DNA of 64,000 nucleotides, taken from positions 62,001 to 126,000 of the forward strand of contig WOUR01000014.1 of the NCBI GenBank assembly GCA_009772935.1, in the 5' to 3' direction. A program made the translations under genes and the position numbers. The notes below the pieces were generated by a model. That model was not told the origin of the DNA and made no database searches. It saw only the letters and a program-made list of their open reading frames with translations. Below are positions 23,851 to 32,674 of the stretch, piece after piece (position 1 is the stretch's first letter; each line of letters opens with the position of its first letter). This stretch comes from Rhodospirillaceae bacterium (GTDB lineage: Bacteria; Pseudomonadota; Alphaproteobacteria; Reyranellales; Reyranellaceae).

Positions 23851-24329
23851 GATGGGAAGACCACCTTCTCGAGCAGCCCCCAGGGCAGGGGCACGCGCAG
23901 GAGCTTGTAGAAGGCGAGGTGCATGAGCGCGGGGAAGCAGATGGCGAGCGCGACCGCTGGCAGCAGGCGCACGCCGAACACCAGCAGCCATCCGAGCATC
24001 GCAACCGACGCCGCGATGTGGAAGCCAAGGAAGTTGCTGGTCAGGATGTAGAAGAGCAGGCCGGCGGGGACGCTCAGGAAGCGGACGACGACGACGGGAT
24101 CGCGCGCCCATTCGTCGAAGGCGATGGTACGACCGCCTCCGTCCGCCTGGCGCAGCCCGCGCACCGACAGGAGGATCCCGCAGACCACCAGGCCCGCGGC
24201 AATGACCCCGGGGAAGAGGGCTGCGCCGAACTTCTGGCCGGGAATGACCGGAAACGTCCGGACGTGCCAGAGCACGATCGCACCCAGGAGCGCGAACAGC
24301 GCCCCCAGGACCGTGTCGCCGATCTTCAT
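23847..24329 (-). CDS. tctB: TctB-type small permease of tripartite tricarboxylate transporter
   Basis: A 160-residue protein with four hydrophobic segments and the TctB-like opening DTVLGALFALLGAIVLWHV followed by PGQKFGAALFPGVIAAGL. It sits between tctC (4 bp upstream) and tctA (4-bp overlap). Confidence 0.85.
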   Translation of the reverse strand: MKIGDTVLGALFALLGAIVLWHVRTFPVIPGQKFGAALFPGVIAAGLVVCGILLSVRGLRQADGGGRTIAFDEWARDPVVVVRFLSVPAGLLFYILTSNFLGFHIAASVAMLGWLLVFGVRLLPAVALAICFPALMHLAFYKLLRVPLPWGLLEKVVFPS

Positions 24330-24333
24330 CGCG

Positions 24334-25308
24334 TCACTTGACGATGCCGACGGCCTTCATCACCGCGCCGAGGTCGTTGCTCGACTTCTCCATGAAGGCG
24401 GCGAACTCGACGGGCGGCATCCACGTCACACCGAAGCCGCGCTGCTTCATGAAGTCGTTGAACTCGGCGCTCTTGTGCACCTTCTCCAGCGCCGCGAGCA
24501 ACCTGTCGGAGACGTCCTTGGGCAAGCCCTTCGGGGCTACGATTCCGCGCCAGGCCGCCAGCGTCCAGTCGCTGCCGGTCGCTGCCTTCAGCGTCGGGAC
24601 ATTGGGGTAGAGCGCGGCCGGCTTGGCGTCCATGACGGCGAGGCTGCGCACCTTGCCGGCGTCGATGAGCGAACGCGCCTCGGGCAGCGAGCAGGGCACG
24701 ATCTCGATGCCGCCGGCGACGAGATCCTGCAGGCCGGGGGCTGCGCCGTTCGACGGCACCCAGGGCGACGCAGCGGGATCGACGGCCAGCGAGCGCAACA
24801 TGCCGGCGATCGCGAGGTGCCAGATGCCGCCCTGGCCGGTGCCGCTCGACTTCAGCTTGCCGGGATTGGCCTTGATCGCGTCGACGAGGTCCCTGGCGGA
24901 CTTGTAGGAGGAGTCGGCGCGCACCTGCAGGCCGGCGGGATCGGCGTTCACCAGCGCGATCGGCGTGTAGGACGATCCCTTCAGCGCGGTCAGACCCTGC
25001 CAGTGCATCATGCCGATCTCGACCGTGGCCATGCCGATCGTGTAGCCGTCGGGTGCGGCGCTCGCGATCGCCTGGTGGCCGACGACACCCGATCCGCCGG
25101 TCCGATTGACGACGTTGACCGGTTGCTTGAGCTCCTTCTCGAGCAGGCTGCCGATGATCCGTGCCGTGGCGTCGGTGCCGCCGCCTGCCCCCCAGGGCAC
25201 GATCAGCGTGATCGGGCGCTCCGGCCAGGCTGCGTGGGCTGTGCCCGCGGCGGCGAGCGTGAAACCCGCCGCGAGTCCTGCGAGATGGCGTCGCTTGATG
25301 GCCGTCAT
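24334..25308 (-). CDS. tctC: TctC-type periplasmic carboxylate receptor
   Basis: The solute receptor of the TTT transporter encoded by the next two genes, 324 residues. It has an N-terminal signal peptide (MTAIKRRHLAGLAAG, ending near GTAHAA) and the Bug/TctC fold starting WPERPITLIVPWGAGGGTDA; VNRTGGSGVVG follows, where the ligand carboxylate is bound in this family. ATG 25308 was preferred over an in-frame GTG three codons upstream because GGGAG then lies at a suitable distance. It is transcribed divergently from another tctC gene. Confidence 0.92.
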   Translation of the reverse strand: MTAIKRRHLAGLAAGFTLAAAGTAHAAWPERPITLIVPWGAGGGTDATARIIGSLLEKELKQPVNVVNRTGGSGVVGHQAIASAAPDGYTIGMATVEIGMMHWQGLTALKGSSYTPIALVNADPAGLQVRADSSYKSARDLVDAIKANPGKLKSSGTGQGGIWHLAIAGMLRSLAVDPAASPWVPSNGAAPGLQDLVAGGIEIVPCSLPEARSLIDAGKVRSLAVMDAKPAALYPNVPTLKAATGSDWTLAAWRGIVAPKGLPKDVSDRLLAALEKVHKSAEFNDFMKQRGFGVTWMPPVEFAAFMEKSSNDLGAVMKAVGIVK

Positions 25309-25336
25309 GTACTTCACTCCCGGAATTGCGTTTCGC

Positions 25337-25348
25337 TTCGCATGCGAA
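25337..25348. promoter_or_regulatory. Palindrome TTCGCATGCGAA between divergent tctC genes
   Basis: A perfect 12-bp palindrome, 29 bp upstream of the leftward tctC start and 133 bp upstream of the rightward one. Its position and form fit an operator for a regulator of the tctCBA unit, for example of the IclR or GntR type. No regulator gene lies nearby. Confidence 0.45.
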
Positions 25349-25480
25349 ACTTGTCAGACTATTTCGCGAGCATGGCACGGCTCGGGAGTGCGATGCTAGA
25401 CCCGTTGGGGGGCGATCGTTCGCCGTGTGGCACAGTGCTTGCGGCAGTGGGGGCCGTCGCCAAGGGAAGGGGAATGAACC

Positions 25481-26449
25481 ATGTTCCGTCGAAGCCTGCT
25501 TGCCGCTCCGCTCATCATTGCCGCCGCGTCGGCGCGCGCCCAGCAATGGATACCGAAGCAGCCGATCAAGATCCTGGTGGGCTACGCGCCCGGCGGCACC
25601 GCGGACATGGCCGCCCGCATTGCGGCCGAGACGATGCAGCGTCAGCACGGCTACACGGTGATCGTCGACAACAAGACCGGGGCTGGCGGCTTCATCGCGC
25701 TCAAGGCCGTGGCCCAGGCACCGGCCGATGGCTACACGGTCGGCATCGGAATCATGGGGCAGCTCGCCGTCGGCCCCGTCGTGCCGGGATCGCAGATTCC
25801 GCTCGATCTGGACAAGGAGCTGACGCCGATCTGCAATCTCGTGGGAGTGCCGATGGCCCTGATCGTGCGCATGGATGCTCCCTTCAAGACCATTCCGGAA
25901 TTCGTGGCCTATGCAAAGGCCAATCCCGGCAAGGTGAGCTATGCCTCGACGGGTCTCGGCTCGACAAACCAGCTCGGCGCGGAGTTCCTCGCGGCCGAAG
26001 CCGGTGGCCTGAAGCTGATCCACGTTCCCTATCGCGGCGGCGCGCCGGCCATCGCCGACGTCGCGGCCGGCAATGTCGACATGTTCTTCGGCAACGTGTC
26101 CGAACTGATCGGTCAGGCACGCGGTGGCAAGGTGCGGGTGTTAGCACTCGCCTCCACGAAGCCGACGCCGCTCGCGCCTGAACTGCCGCTGCTCACGAAG
26201 GACATTCCAGTACTCGACATCAACAACTGGTTCGGCCTGATGGGGCCGGCGGCCCTGCCGGCCGACATCAAGGCCGCGCTCTCCAAGCTGTTCATCGATG
26301 CGATTGCGGACCCGAAGAATGCCGAAACCCTGGCCAAGCAGGGGCTCGAGCCCATCGGCCAGGGACCCGAGGCCTTCGCCGCCTACATCGTGAAGGACCG
26401 CGAGCGTTGGGCGAGGGTCGCCAAGCAGGGCAATGTGAAGGCCCAATAG
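25481..26449 (+). CDS. TctC-type periplasmic carboxylate receptor linked to hyuAB
   Basis: A 322-residue Bug/TctC receptor with signal peptide (MFRRSLLAAPLIIAAASARA). IKILVGYAPGGTADMAAR and VIVDNKTGAGGFIALK are the expected ligand-binding loops. There is no TctAB pair with it; the next genes, 13 bp downstream, are hyuA and hyuB, which suggests that the receptor captures a cyclic amide or its hydrolysis product and uses permeases encoded elsewhere, such as the divergent tctBA set. Confidence 0.92.
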   Translation: MFRRSLLAAPLIIAAASARAQQWIPKQPIKILVGYAPGGTADMAARIAAETMQRQHGYTVIVDNKTGAGGFIALKAVAQAPADGYTVGIGIMGQLAVGPVVPGSQIPLDLDKELTPICNLVGVPMALIVRMDAPFKTIPEFVAYAKANPGKVSYASTGLGSTNQLGAEFLAAEAGGLKLIHVPYRGGAPAIADVAAGNVDMFFGNVSELIGQARGGKVRVLALASTKPTPLAPELPLLTKDIPVLDINNWFGLMGPAALPADIKAALSKLFIDAIADPKNAETLAKQGLEPIGQGPEAFAAYIVKDRERWARVAKQGNVKAQ

Positions 26450-26462
26450 CAAAGGAAGAGTA

Positions 26463-28532
26463 ATGAGTGCGCCGCTTTCCCTCGGGATCGACATCGGGGG
26501 AACTTTCACCGACCTCGTCATCCATGATCCGCGCACCGGGCGGGCCGTCATCTGGAAGGAGAGCACCACACCCGACGATCCCGCCCGTGGGGCGCTCGAA
26601 GGCACGCGGCGCGTGCTGGAGAAGGCCGGCGCCCGGCCGCAGGAGATCGGCCGTGTGGTTCATGCCACGACGCTGTTCACCAATGCGCTGATCGAGCGCA
26701 AGGGCGCGAAGACCGGCCTGCTCACCACGGCGGGCTTCGGCGATGTGCTGGAGATCGCGCGCGAGCGCAAGTACGAGCTGTACGACTTGTTCATCGAAAT
26801 GCCGAAGCCGTTGGTGCCGAGGCCGTGGCGGCGCGAGGCGAAGGAACGGCTGGCGCCCGACGGCTCTGTCGAGATCGCCCTCGATGTCGAGGCGGCGCTG
26901 GCCGAAGTGGCCGATCTGGTGGAGCAGGGCGTGGGAAGCCTCGCCATCTGCTTCCTGCACTCCTACGCCAATGCCGTGCACGAACGCGCAATCGGCGCGG
27001 CCGTTGCCGAGCGCTTCCGGAACCTGTCGATCTCGCTGTCGTCGGATATCGCGCCGGAGATACGCGAGTATCTGCGTGCGAGCACGACAGTGGCCAACGC
27101 GTACGTGCGGCCGCTGGCAGAGGTCTATCTGGAGCGGCTCGAGCAGGCGCTGCGCGACGAGGGGATCCCGGGCGGCCTGTTCCTCATGCTGTCCAATGGC
27201 GGCCTCACCCATGTGAGCGAGGCCAAGCGGGCGCCGGTGCAGCTTCTGGAGAGCGGGCCCGCGGCCGGTGCGCTGGCCGGCGCCTGGTTCGGCCGCAACG
27301 CCGGGCTGGAGCGCGTGCTGGCCTTCGACATGGGCGGCACGACCGCCAAGCTCGCTCTGGTCGACGACGGCGAGCCGTTGGTCGCCTGGGGCTTCGAGGC
27401 GGCACGCGAAAAGCGCTTCCTGCGCGGCTCGGGGCTGCCGATGCAGATCGCCACCGTGGAGCTGATCGAGATCGGTGCCGGCGGCGGTTCCATCGCCCAC
27501 AAGAGTGACCTCGGCACCCTGAATGTCGGACCGGAGAGCAGTGGCGCCCAACCGGGCCCGGCCTGCTACGGCCGCGGCGGCATCGAGGCGACGGTGACCG
27601 ACGCCGACCTGACCCTGGGCTACCTCAACGCCGACTTTTTCCTGGGCGGCGCGATGAAGATCGACTCGGTGGCGACCAGCGCAGCCTTCGGTAAGCTGGC
27701 CGGCGCGCTGGGCGTCGAGCCGGGCCGAGCTGCCTTCGGCGTGCATGACGTGGTGAACGAGAACATGGCCGGCGCGGCGAGGGTCGCCATCGCCGAGCGC
27801 GGCCGGGTGCCCTCCGAGTATGCGCTGCTGGCGACGGGCGGAGCGGGCCCTGTCCATGCCTGGCACGTGGCGCGCAAGCTCGGCGTCAGTCGCGTCGTCT
27901 GTCCGCCGGGCGCGGGGGCGGGCAGCACGATCGGCATGCTGATGGCCCCGGCGCGCGTCGATCGTGTGACGAGCTTTACGACGCCCTTGGCGGGGGCCGA
28001 TCTCGCCGCGGCCGGGCGCATCTTCGCCGGTCTCGAAAAGGAGGCGCTCGACGTGCTGCGCCTGACCGGCGCCGACATCGAGGACCGCACCGTCCGTCAT
28101 CTCGCCGACATGCGCTACATCGGGCAGGGCAGCGAGATCACCGTCGTGCTGCCGCAGGCCCTGGGCGAGGCGGAGGTAAAGGCCGCGTTCGAAGCGGCGT
28201 ACAGGGCCCTGTTCGCCCGCACGCCGCCCGGCGCGGCGATCCAGTTCGTGGCCCTTCGGCTCTCGGTCAGCGCGCCGATGCCCGGCACCGGCAGCAGGCT
28301 CGAACTCCCGCGGCACGCTTCGGCGACCGCGCTCAAGGGCACGCGGCCGGTGTTCTTCCCCGACGAGGGCAAGACGCTCCCAACCCGGGTCTGGGACCGC
28401 TACGCGCTCGAACCCGGTGTGAGTATCGAAGGCCCTGCGGTCTTCGAGGAGAACGAAAGCACCTTCATCGTCGGGCCGAATTCCACCGCCCGGCTGCTGG
28501 TCGACGGCTCCATCCTGGCGGAGGCGAACTGA
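26463..28532 (+). CDS. hyuA: Hydantoinase/oxoprolinase subunit A
   Basis: The ATP-binding subunit of an ATP-dependent lactamase (hydantoinase A, 5-oxoprolinase N-terminal type), 689 residues. It starts SLGIDIGGTFTDLVIHDP, the actin-like phosphate loop, then HATTLFTNALIERKG and, in the central part, LAFDMGGTTAKLALVDDG, the second ATPase motif. Works with HyuB, whose start codon overlaps its stop (TGATG). Substrate could be a hydantoin, 5-oxoproline or N-methylhydantoin; sequence does not decide. Confidence 0.93.
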   Translation: MSAPLSLGIDIGGTFTDLVIHDPRTGRAVIWKESTTPDDPARGALEGTRRVLEKAGARPQEIGRVVHATTLFTNALIERKGAKTGLLTTAGFGDVLEIARERKYELYDLFIEMPKPLVPRPWRREAKERLAPDGSVEIALDVEAALAEVADLVEQGVGSLAICFLHSYANAVHERAIGAAVAERFRNLSISLSSDIAPEIREYLRASTTVANAYVRPLAEVYLERLEQALRDEGIPGGLFLMLSNGGLTHVSEAKRAPVQLLESGPAAGALAGAWFGRNAGLERVLAFDMGGTTAKLALVDDGEPLVAWGFEAAREKRFLRGSGLPMQIATVELIEIGAGGGSIAHKSDLGTLNVGPESSGAQPGPACYGRGGIEATVTDADLTLGYLNADFFLGGAMKIDSVATSAAFGKLAGALGVEPGRAAFGVHDVVNENMAGAARVAIAERGRVPSEYALLATGGAGPVHAWHVARKLGVSRVVCPPGAGAGSTIGMLMAPARVDRVTSFTTPLAGADLAAAGRIFAGLEKEALDVLRLTGADIEDRTVRHLADMRYIGQGSEITVVLPQALGEAEVKAAFEAAYRALFARTPPGAAIQFVALRLSVSAPMPGTGSRLELPRHASATALKGTRPVFFPDEGKTLPTRVWDRYALEPGVSIEGPAVFEENESTFIVGPNSTARLLVDGSILAEAN

Positions 28533-30163
28533 TGTCGCGCACTTTCGATGCCATCGAACTGGAATTGCTGTGGCGACGGCTGATCTCGCTGGTCGACGAG
28601 GCGGCGGCGGCCATGGTGCGCACCTCCTTCTCGACTCTGGTGCGTGAAAGCTACGACTTCTCCTGCGTCGTGACGGATGCTTCGGGCCAGTCGCTGGTGC
28701 AGGCGAGCGAGAGCATCCCGAGCTTCATCGGGACGCTGCCCGAGACCGTGAAGCACTTCCTGCGTCACTTTCCGGAGGACCAGCTCTCGCCGGGCGACGT
28801 GCTGATCACCAACGATATCTGGCTGGGCACCGGCCATCTGCCCGACGTCACCCTGGCCAAGCCGATCTTCCGCAATGGCAGGCTGATCGCTTTCAGCGCC
28901 ACTACGGCGCATGTGCCCGACATCGGCGGCAAGATCAGGAGCCCGGAACCGCGCGAGGTCTTCGAGGAGGGGCTGCAAATCCCGCCGATGAAGATGATGG
29001 CGGCCGGGAAGACGGACGAGACGCTGGTCGCGCTGATTCGCAAGAACGTGCGCACGCCCGACCAGACGATGGGCGATCTCTACGCACAGATCGTGGCGCT
29101 CGATCTCATGGAAGACCGTCTGCTGGTCCTGATGGAGAATTACGGCCTGCCCGATCTCACCGATCTCGCCAGCGAGATCCAGGGCCGCTGCGAGGGGGCG
29201 ATGCGGACAGCGATCCGCGAGCTGCCGGATGGGACCTATCGCAGCGAGCTCAAGACCGACGGCCTCCTGGACAAGCCCATCACGATCAGGATGGCGCTCA
29301 CCATCAAGGGCGACGAGATCCTGATCGACTTCGCCGGCACCGACGCCCAGGTCGACCGGGCGATCAACTGCGCCATGTGCTACACGAACGCGATGTGCAT
29401 GTATGGGGTGAAGGTCTGCACCAACTCCAACCTGCCCAACAATGAGGGCGCGTGGCGGCCGATCACGCTCACCGCGCCGCCGGGCTGCATCGTCAACCCG
29501 CAGTTCCCAGCGCCGGGCGGCTCGCGCATGCTGATTGGCCATTACATCCCGATGCTGGTGTTCGGCTGCCTGGGCCAGATCGTGCCCGAGCGCGTGATGG
29601 CTGCCTGCGGTTCGCCGATGTGGGGCATGAACCAGTCCGGTGTGCGGGAAGGCGGCAAGCCCTACGCCAACATGTTCTTCTACAATGGCGGCATGGGCGG
29701 CAACACGCAGAGGGACGGAGTCACTTGCCTCTCGTGGCCGTCCAACGTCAGCTCGACCTCGATCGAGATCAGTGAGCACATCGCGCCGCTGCGCTTCCAT
29801 CACAAGAAGCTGCGCCCCGATTCCGGCGGCGCCGGCCGTCATCGCGGCGGGTTGGGGCAGGAGATCCTGATCGAGAGCCGCAGCGAGACACCCATCGCCG
29901 TTTCGTTCCTTGCCGAGCGCACGATCTTCCCCGCCTTCGGCATCGAGGGCGGCCGGGACGGCGCACCAGGCGAGCTGCGCATCAACGGCGAAAAGACCGA
30001 TCCCAAGCGGCAGTACGTGCTGAACAAGGGCGACACGGTCTCGCTGGGCACACCGGGCGGCGGCGGCCATGGCGATCCGAAGCTGCGTTCGGCGGCTGCG
30101 CTCGCGGCCGACGTGGCGGCGGGCTATGTCACCCAGCTGTCGGACTATCAGGGCGACGACTGA
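28532..30163 (+). CDS. hyuB: Hydantoinase/oxoprolinase subunit B
   Basis: The second subunit of the ATP-dependent lactamase, 543 residues. Family segments include FDAIELELLWRRLISLVDEA, DVLITNDIWLGTGHLPDV and the glycine-rich C-terminal SLGTPGGGGHGDP. It is translationally coupled to hyuA. An 8-bp inverted repeat (TCGCGCCG-CCC-CGGCGCGA, 30192-30210) lies 29 bp after the stop but has no T tract. Confidence 0.93.
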   Translation: MSRTFDAIELELLWRRLISLVDEAAAAMVRTSFSTLVRESYDFSCVVTDASGQSLVQASESIPSFIGTLPETVKHFLRHFPEDQLSPGDVLITNDIWLGTGHLPDVTLAKPIFRNGRLIAFSATTAHVPDIGGKIRSPEPREVFEEGLQIPPMKMMAAGKTDETLVALIRKNVRTPDQTMGDLYAQIVALDLMEDRLLVLMENYGLPDLTDLASEIQGRCEGAMRTAIRELPDGTYRSELKTDGLLDKPITIRMALTIKGDEILIDFAGTDAQVDRAINCAMCYTNAMCMYGVKVCTNSNLPNNEGAWRPITLTAPPGCIVNPQFPAPGGSRMLIGHYIPMLVFGCLGQIVPERVMAACGSPMWGMNQSGVREGGKPYANMFFYNGGMGGNTQRDGVTCLSWPSNVSSTSIEISEHIAPLRFHHKKLRPDSGGAGRHRGGLGQEILIESRSETPIAVSFLAERTIFPAFGIEGGRDGAPGELRINGEKTDPKRQYVLNKGDTVSLGTPGGGGHGDPKLRSAAALAADVAAGYVTQLSDYQGDD

Positions 30164-30250
30164 TCGGGGGCGCCGGGTAATATTCATGGCGTCGCGCCGC
30201 CCCGGCGCGATAACGTGCGCGGCCGCTTCGACGACGCCTAAGGAAACGCC

Positions 30251-30847
30251 ATGAAGATCGCCTATTCCGCTGCCAGCCCCTATGTCCGCAAGGTGCTGGC
30301 CTGCGCCATCGCGCGCGGGCTCAACGACAGGATCGAGCGCTGGAAGGTCGGCACGACCGATCCGGCGCTGCTGCCGGTCAATCCCCTGTCCAAGGTGCCG
30401 AGCCTGATCACCGACGACGGCATGTCGCTCTACGACAGCCCGGTGATCTGCGAGTATCTCGACAGCCAGGGCAGTGCGCCCAAGCTGTTTCCCGCGCCCG
30501 GCCCGGCGCGCTGGAAGGCGCTTACCCAACAGGCCTTGGGCGACGGCATTCTCGACGCCACGCAGCCCCGCCGCCGCGAGATCGCGTTACCCCAGGACGA
30601 GGGCCGCCAGAGCTACATCGCCCTGCAGCAGGGCAAGGTCACGCGCTCGCTCGACGTGCTGGAGAAGGAGGCCGATTCGCTCGGCGACCTGACGACGATC
30701 GGCGAGATCGCGATCGGCTGCGCGCTCGGCTATCTCGACTTCCGCTACGCCAACGAGCCGTGGCGCCCGGGCCATCCCAAGCTGGCCGCCTGGTACGACA
30801 GGGTCGTCAAACTGCCGCCCCTTGCCGAGACGATGCCGGTGGGGTGA
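30251..30847 (+). CDS. Glutathione S-transferase family protein
   Basis: A 198-residue cytosolic GST. The N-terminal thioredoxin-like domain has YSAASPYVRKVLACAI (candidate catalytic Ser) and the cis-Pro/glutathione motif KVPSLI with SLYDSPVICEYLD. An all-helical C-terminal domain follows. A good AAGGA site lies ahead of the ATG. It precedes an HpaB-type flavin hydroxylase by 25 bp, a pairing that suggests processing of an aromatic compound, though the co-occurrence may be incidental. Confidence 0.88.
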   Translation: MKIAYSAASPYVRKVLACAIARGLNDRIERWKVGTTDPALLPVNPLSKVPSLITDDGMSLYDSPVICEYLDSQGSAPKLFPAPGPARWKALTQQALGDGILDATQPRRREIALPQDEGRQSYIALQQGKVTRSLDVLEKEADSLGDLTTIGEIAIGCALGYLDFRYANEPWRPGHPKLAAWYDRVVKLPPLAETMPVG

Positions 30848-30872
30848 CAGTCCTCGTCCGGGGAGGGCTGCA

Positions 30873-32315
30873 ATGTCGGCACGGACGGGTGAACAGTTCC
30901 TGAAAGGACTTCGCGGCCCGCGCGACGTCTGGGTCGATGGCGAGAAGATCGCCGATGTCGTCGACCATCCCAGGTTGCGCGGCGCGGCCCATGCGCTGGC
31001 AGAGGTCTACGATCTCCACCACGCACACGCTGCGTCCTGCCTTGGGCCCGATCCTGAGACCGGCGAGCCGATCCCGGTCAGCCACCTGATCCCGCGGTCG
31101 CGGGAAGACCTGGCGCGTCGCCACGCGGCGCTGCGAGAGGTGGCGGAATACTCGGTCGGCCTGATGGGCCGGACTCCCGACTACATGAACGTCACCTATG
31201 CGGGCTTCGCCGGTCGGCCCGACGAATGGGGCGCGCACGGCAACGAAGCGGGCGCGGAGCGGCTGGTCGCCTACCAGAAGTTCCTGCGGCGCAGCGACGT
31301 GGCACTCACCCACACGATCGTCCAGCCCACCGTCGACAAGGCCATGGGCGATGCACCCTCGTCCGGCAACCAGCATGCCTTGCGCAAGGTCGGCGACACC
31401 GACCACGGCATCGTCGTGCGCGGCGCGCGGGTGCTGGCGACCCTGGCGCCCTTCGCCGACGAGATCGCGGTCTATCCCGGCGCGCCGCTGCCCTCGGGCT
31501 CCGACGACTATGCGCTCGCTTTCTGCATACCTATCGAAACGCCGGGACTGAAATTCCTCTGTCGCGATTCGATGTCGGCACCGGACAACCGCTTCGACTT
31601 CCCCCTCTCGGGCCGCTTCGACGAGCAGGACGCCTTCGTGATCTTCGACGACGTGGAGGTGCCGCGCGATCGGCTGTTCATTGACGGCAACCTCGCCGCC
31701 TACAACACGGTCATGACGTCGAGCTGGCAGCCCAACATCATGCAGCAGACGATGATCCGGGCCTGGACGAAACTCGACTTCGCCTGGGGGCTCGCGCTGC
31801 GCATGGCGGCGTCGATCAACGCTGTCGACCCCGAGACGCAGCGCATGATCGGCGAGATCTGGACCTACGCGGAGTTCACGCGTGCCGCCATCGTCGCCGC
31901 CGAGGCGGAGGCTCGCGAATGGCCGTCGGGACTGTGGACCTGCGGCATCCGCCCGTTGCACGCGCTCCGCGCCACGCTGCCGCTCTGGTTCCCGAGGGTG
32001 AACGAGATACTGCGCCTGATCGGCTCGCATAATCTCCTGGCCGCGCCGACCGCCGCGCAGCTCGCCGATCCCGACCTGCGGCCGCTGATCGACCGCTACC
32101 TGCCAGGTGCGAAGGGCATGGCGGCCGAGGAGCGAATCCGCGTCTTCCGCCTCGCCTGGGACTTCGCCGGCAGTGCGCTCGCCAGCCGTAACGAGCAGTA
32201 CGAGCGCTTCTATCTGGCTTCGTCGGCCCGCAACCTGGCGCGTCATTTGCAGTTCACCGACCGCAGCCGGGCCGACCGGCTTGTGCAGAAGTTCCTGGAC
32301 GAGGAGTATCGGTAG
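30873..32315 (+). CDS. 4-hydroxyphenylacetate 3-hydroxylase family (HpaB-like) oxygenase component
   Basis: A 480-residue FADH2-dependent monooxygenase-type protein. It begins RTGEQFLKGLRGPRDVWVDG, the standard HpaB opening, and has the conserved DYMNVTYAGFAG and HTIVQPTVDKA segments (the latter at the FAD site of the family). ATG 30873 follows GGGAGGG with good spacing. No HpaC-type flavin reductase gene is adjacent, so reduced flavin must come from another gene. The substrate is probably a phenol, but some family members are 4-hydroxybutyryl-CoA dehydratase-like. Confidence 0.88.
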   Translation: MSARTGEQFLKGLRGPRDVWVDGEKIADVVDHPRLRGAAHALAEVYDLHHAHAASCLGPDPETGEPIPVSHLIPRSREDLARRHAALREVAEYSVGLMGRTPDYMNVTYAGFAGRPDEWGAHGNEAGAERLVAYQKFLRRSDVALTHTIVQPTVDKAMGDAPSSGNQHALRKVGDTDHGIVVRGARVLATLAPFADEIAVYPGAPLPSGSDDYALAFCIPIETPGLKFLCRDSMSAPDNRFDFPLSGRFDEQDAFVIFDDVEVPRDRLFIDGNLAAYNTVMTSSWQPNIMQQTMIRAWTKLDFAWGLALRMAASINAVDPETQRMIGEIWTYAEFTRAAIVAAEAEAREWPSGLWTCGIRPLHALRATLPLWFPRVNEILRLIGSHNLLAAPTAAQLADPDLRPLIDRYLPGAKGMAAEERIRVFRLAWDFAGSALASRNEQYERFYLASSARNLARHLQFTDRSRADRLVQKFLDEEYR

Positions 32316-32334
32316 GAAGAGCGAGGAGGGGCCG

Positions 32335-32640
32335 ATGAGCGATATCGACACCAAGCCGCAGGCGATCGAGCGGACCAGGACCAAGCAGCCGCCGCTCTAC
32401 AAGGTGATCCTTCTGAACGACGACTACACGCCGCGTGAATTCGTCGTCGTCGTGCTGAAGGCCGTCTTCCGCATGACCGAGGAGCAGTCCTATCGAGTCA
32501 TGATGACGGCCCACCAGCGCGGTGCCCGTGTGGTCGCGACCTACACACGCGACATCGCCGAATCCAAGGCGAGCGAAGCCAATGACATGGGACGTAGTTC
32601 CGGCCATCCGCTCGAGTTCAGCACGGAACCCGAGGAATAG
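32335..32640 (+). CDS. clpS: ATP-dependent Clp protease adaptor ClpS
   Basis: A 101-residue N-degron adaptor that delivers substrates to ClpAP. YKVILLNDDYTPREFVV and the VLKAVFRMTEEQSYRVM helix carry the substrate-pocket residues, and MTAHQRGARVVATYTRDIAE binds the ClpA N-domain. Start ATG 32335 follows GGAGGGG. clpA is not adjacent, so this may be the second, stand-alone ClpS found in many alphaproteobacteria. The frame is open far upstream inside the hydroxylase gene, which is a shadow. Confidence 0.92.
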   Translation: MSDIDTKPQAIERTRTKQPPLYKVILLNDDYTPREFVVVVLKAVFRMTEEQSYRVMMTAHQRGARVVATYTRDIAESKASEANDMGRSSGHPLEFSTEPEE

Positions 32641-32674
32641 GGCAACCGCCGCCAGCCCGACCCGTTTGCGCGGC

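Noticed and set aside
22237-23910. 557-codon plus-strand open frame over tctA
   Set aside because: Antisense shadow with low-complexity Arg/Asp/Gln composition; tctA on the minus strand has conserved motifs and overlaps its neighbours as expected in an operon.
26292-28316. 674-codon minus-strand frame over hyuA
   Set aside because: Shadow of hyuA; composition is His/Arg/Gly-rich with no recognisable fold.
30192-30210. Inverted repeat after hyuB as a terminator
   Set aside because: The 8-bp stem is real but has no T tract; mentioned under hyuB only.
28400-30529. 709-codon minus-strand frame over hyuB
   Set aside because: Shadow of hyuB for the same reasons.
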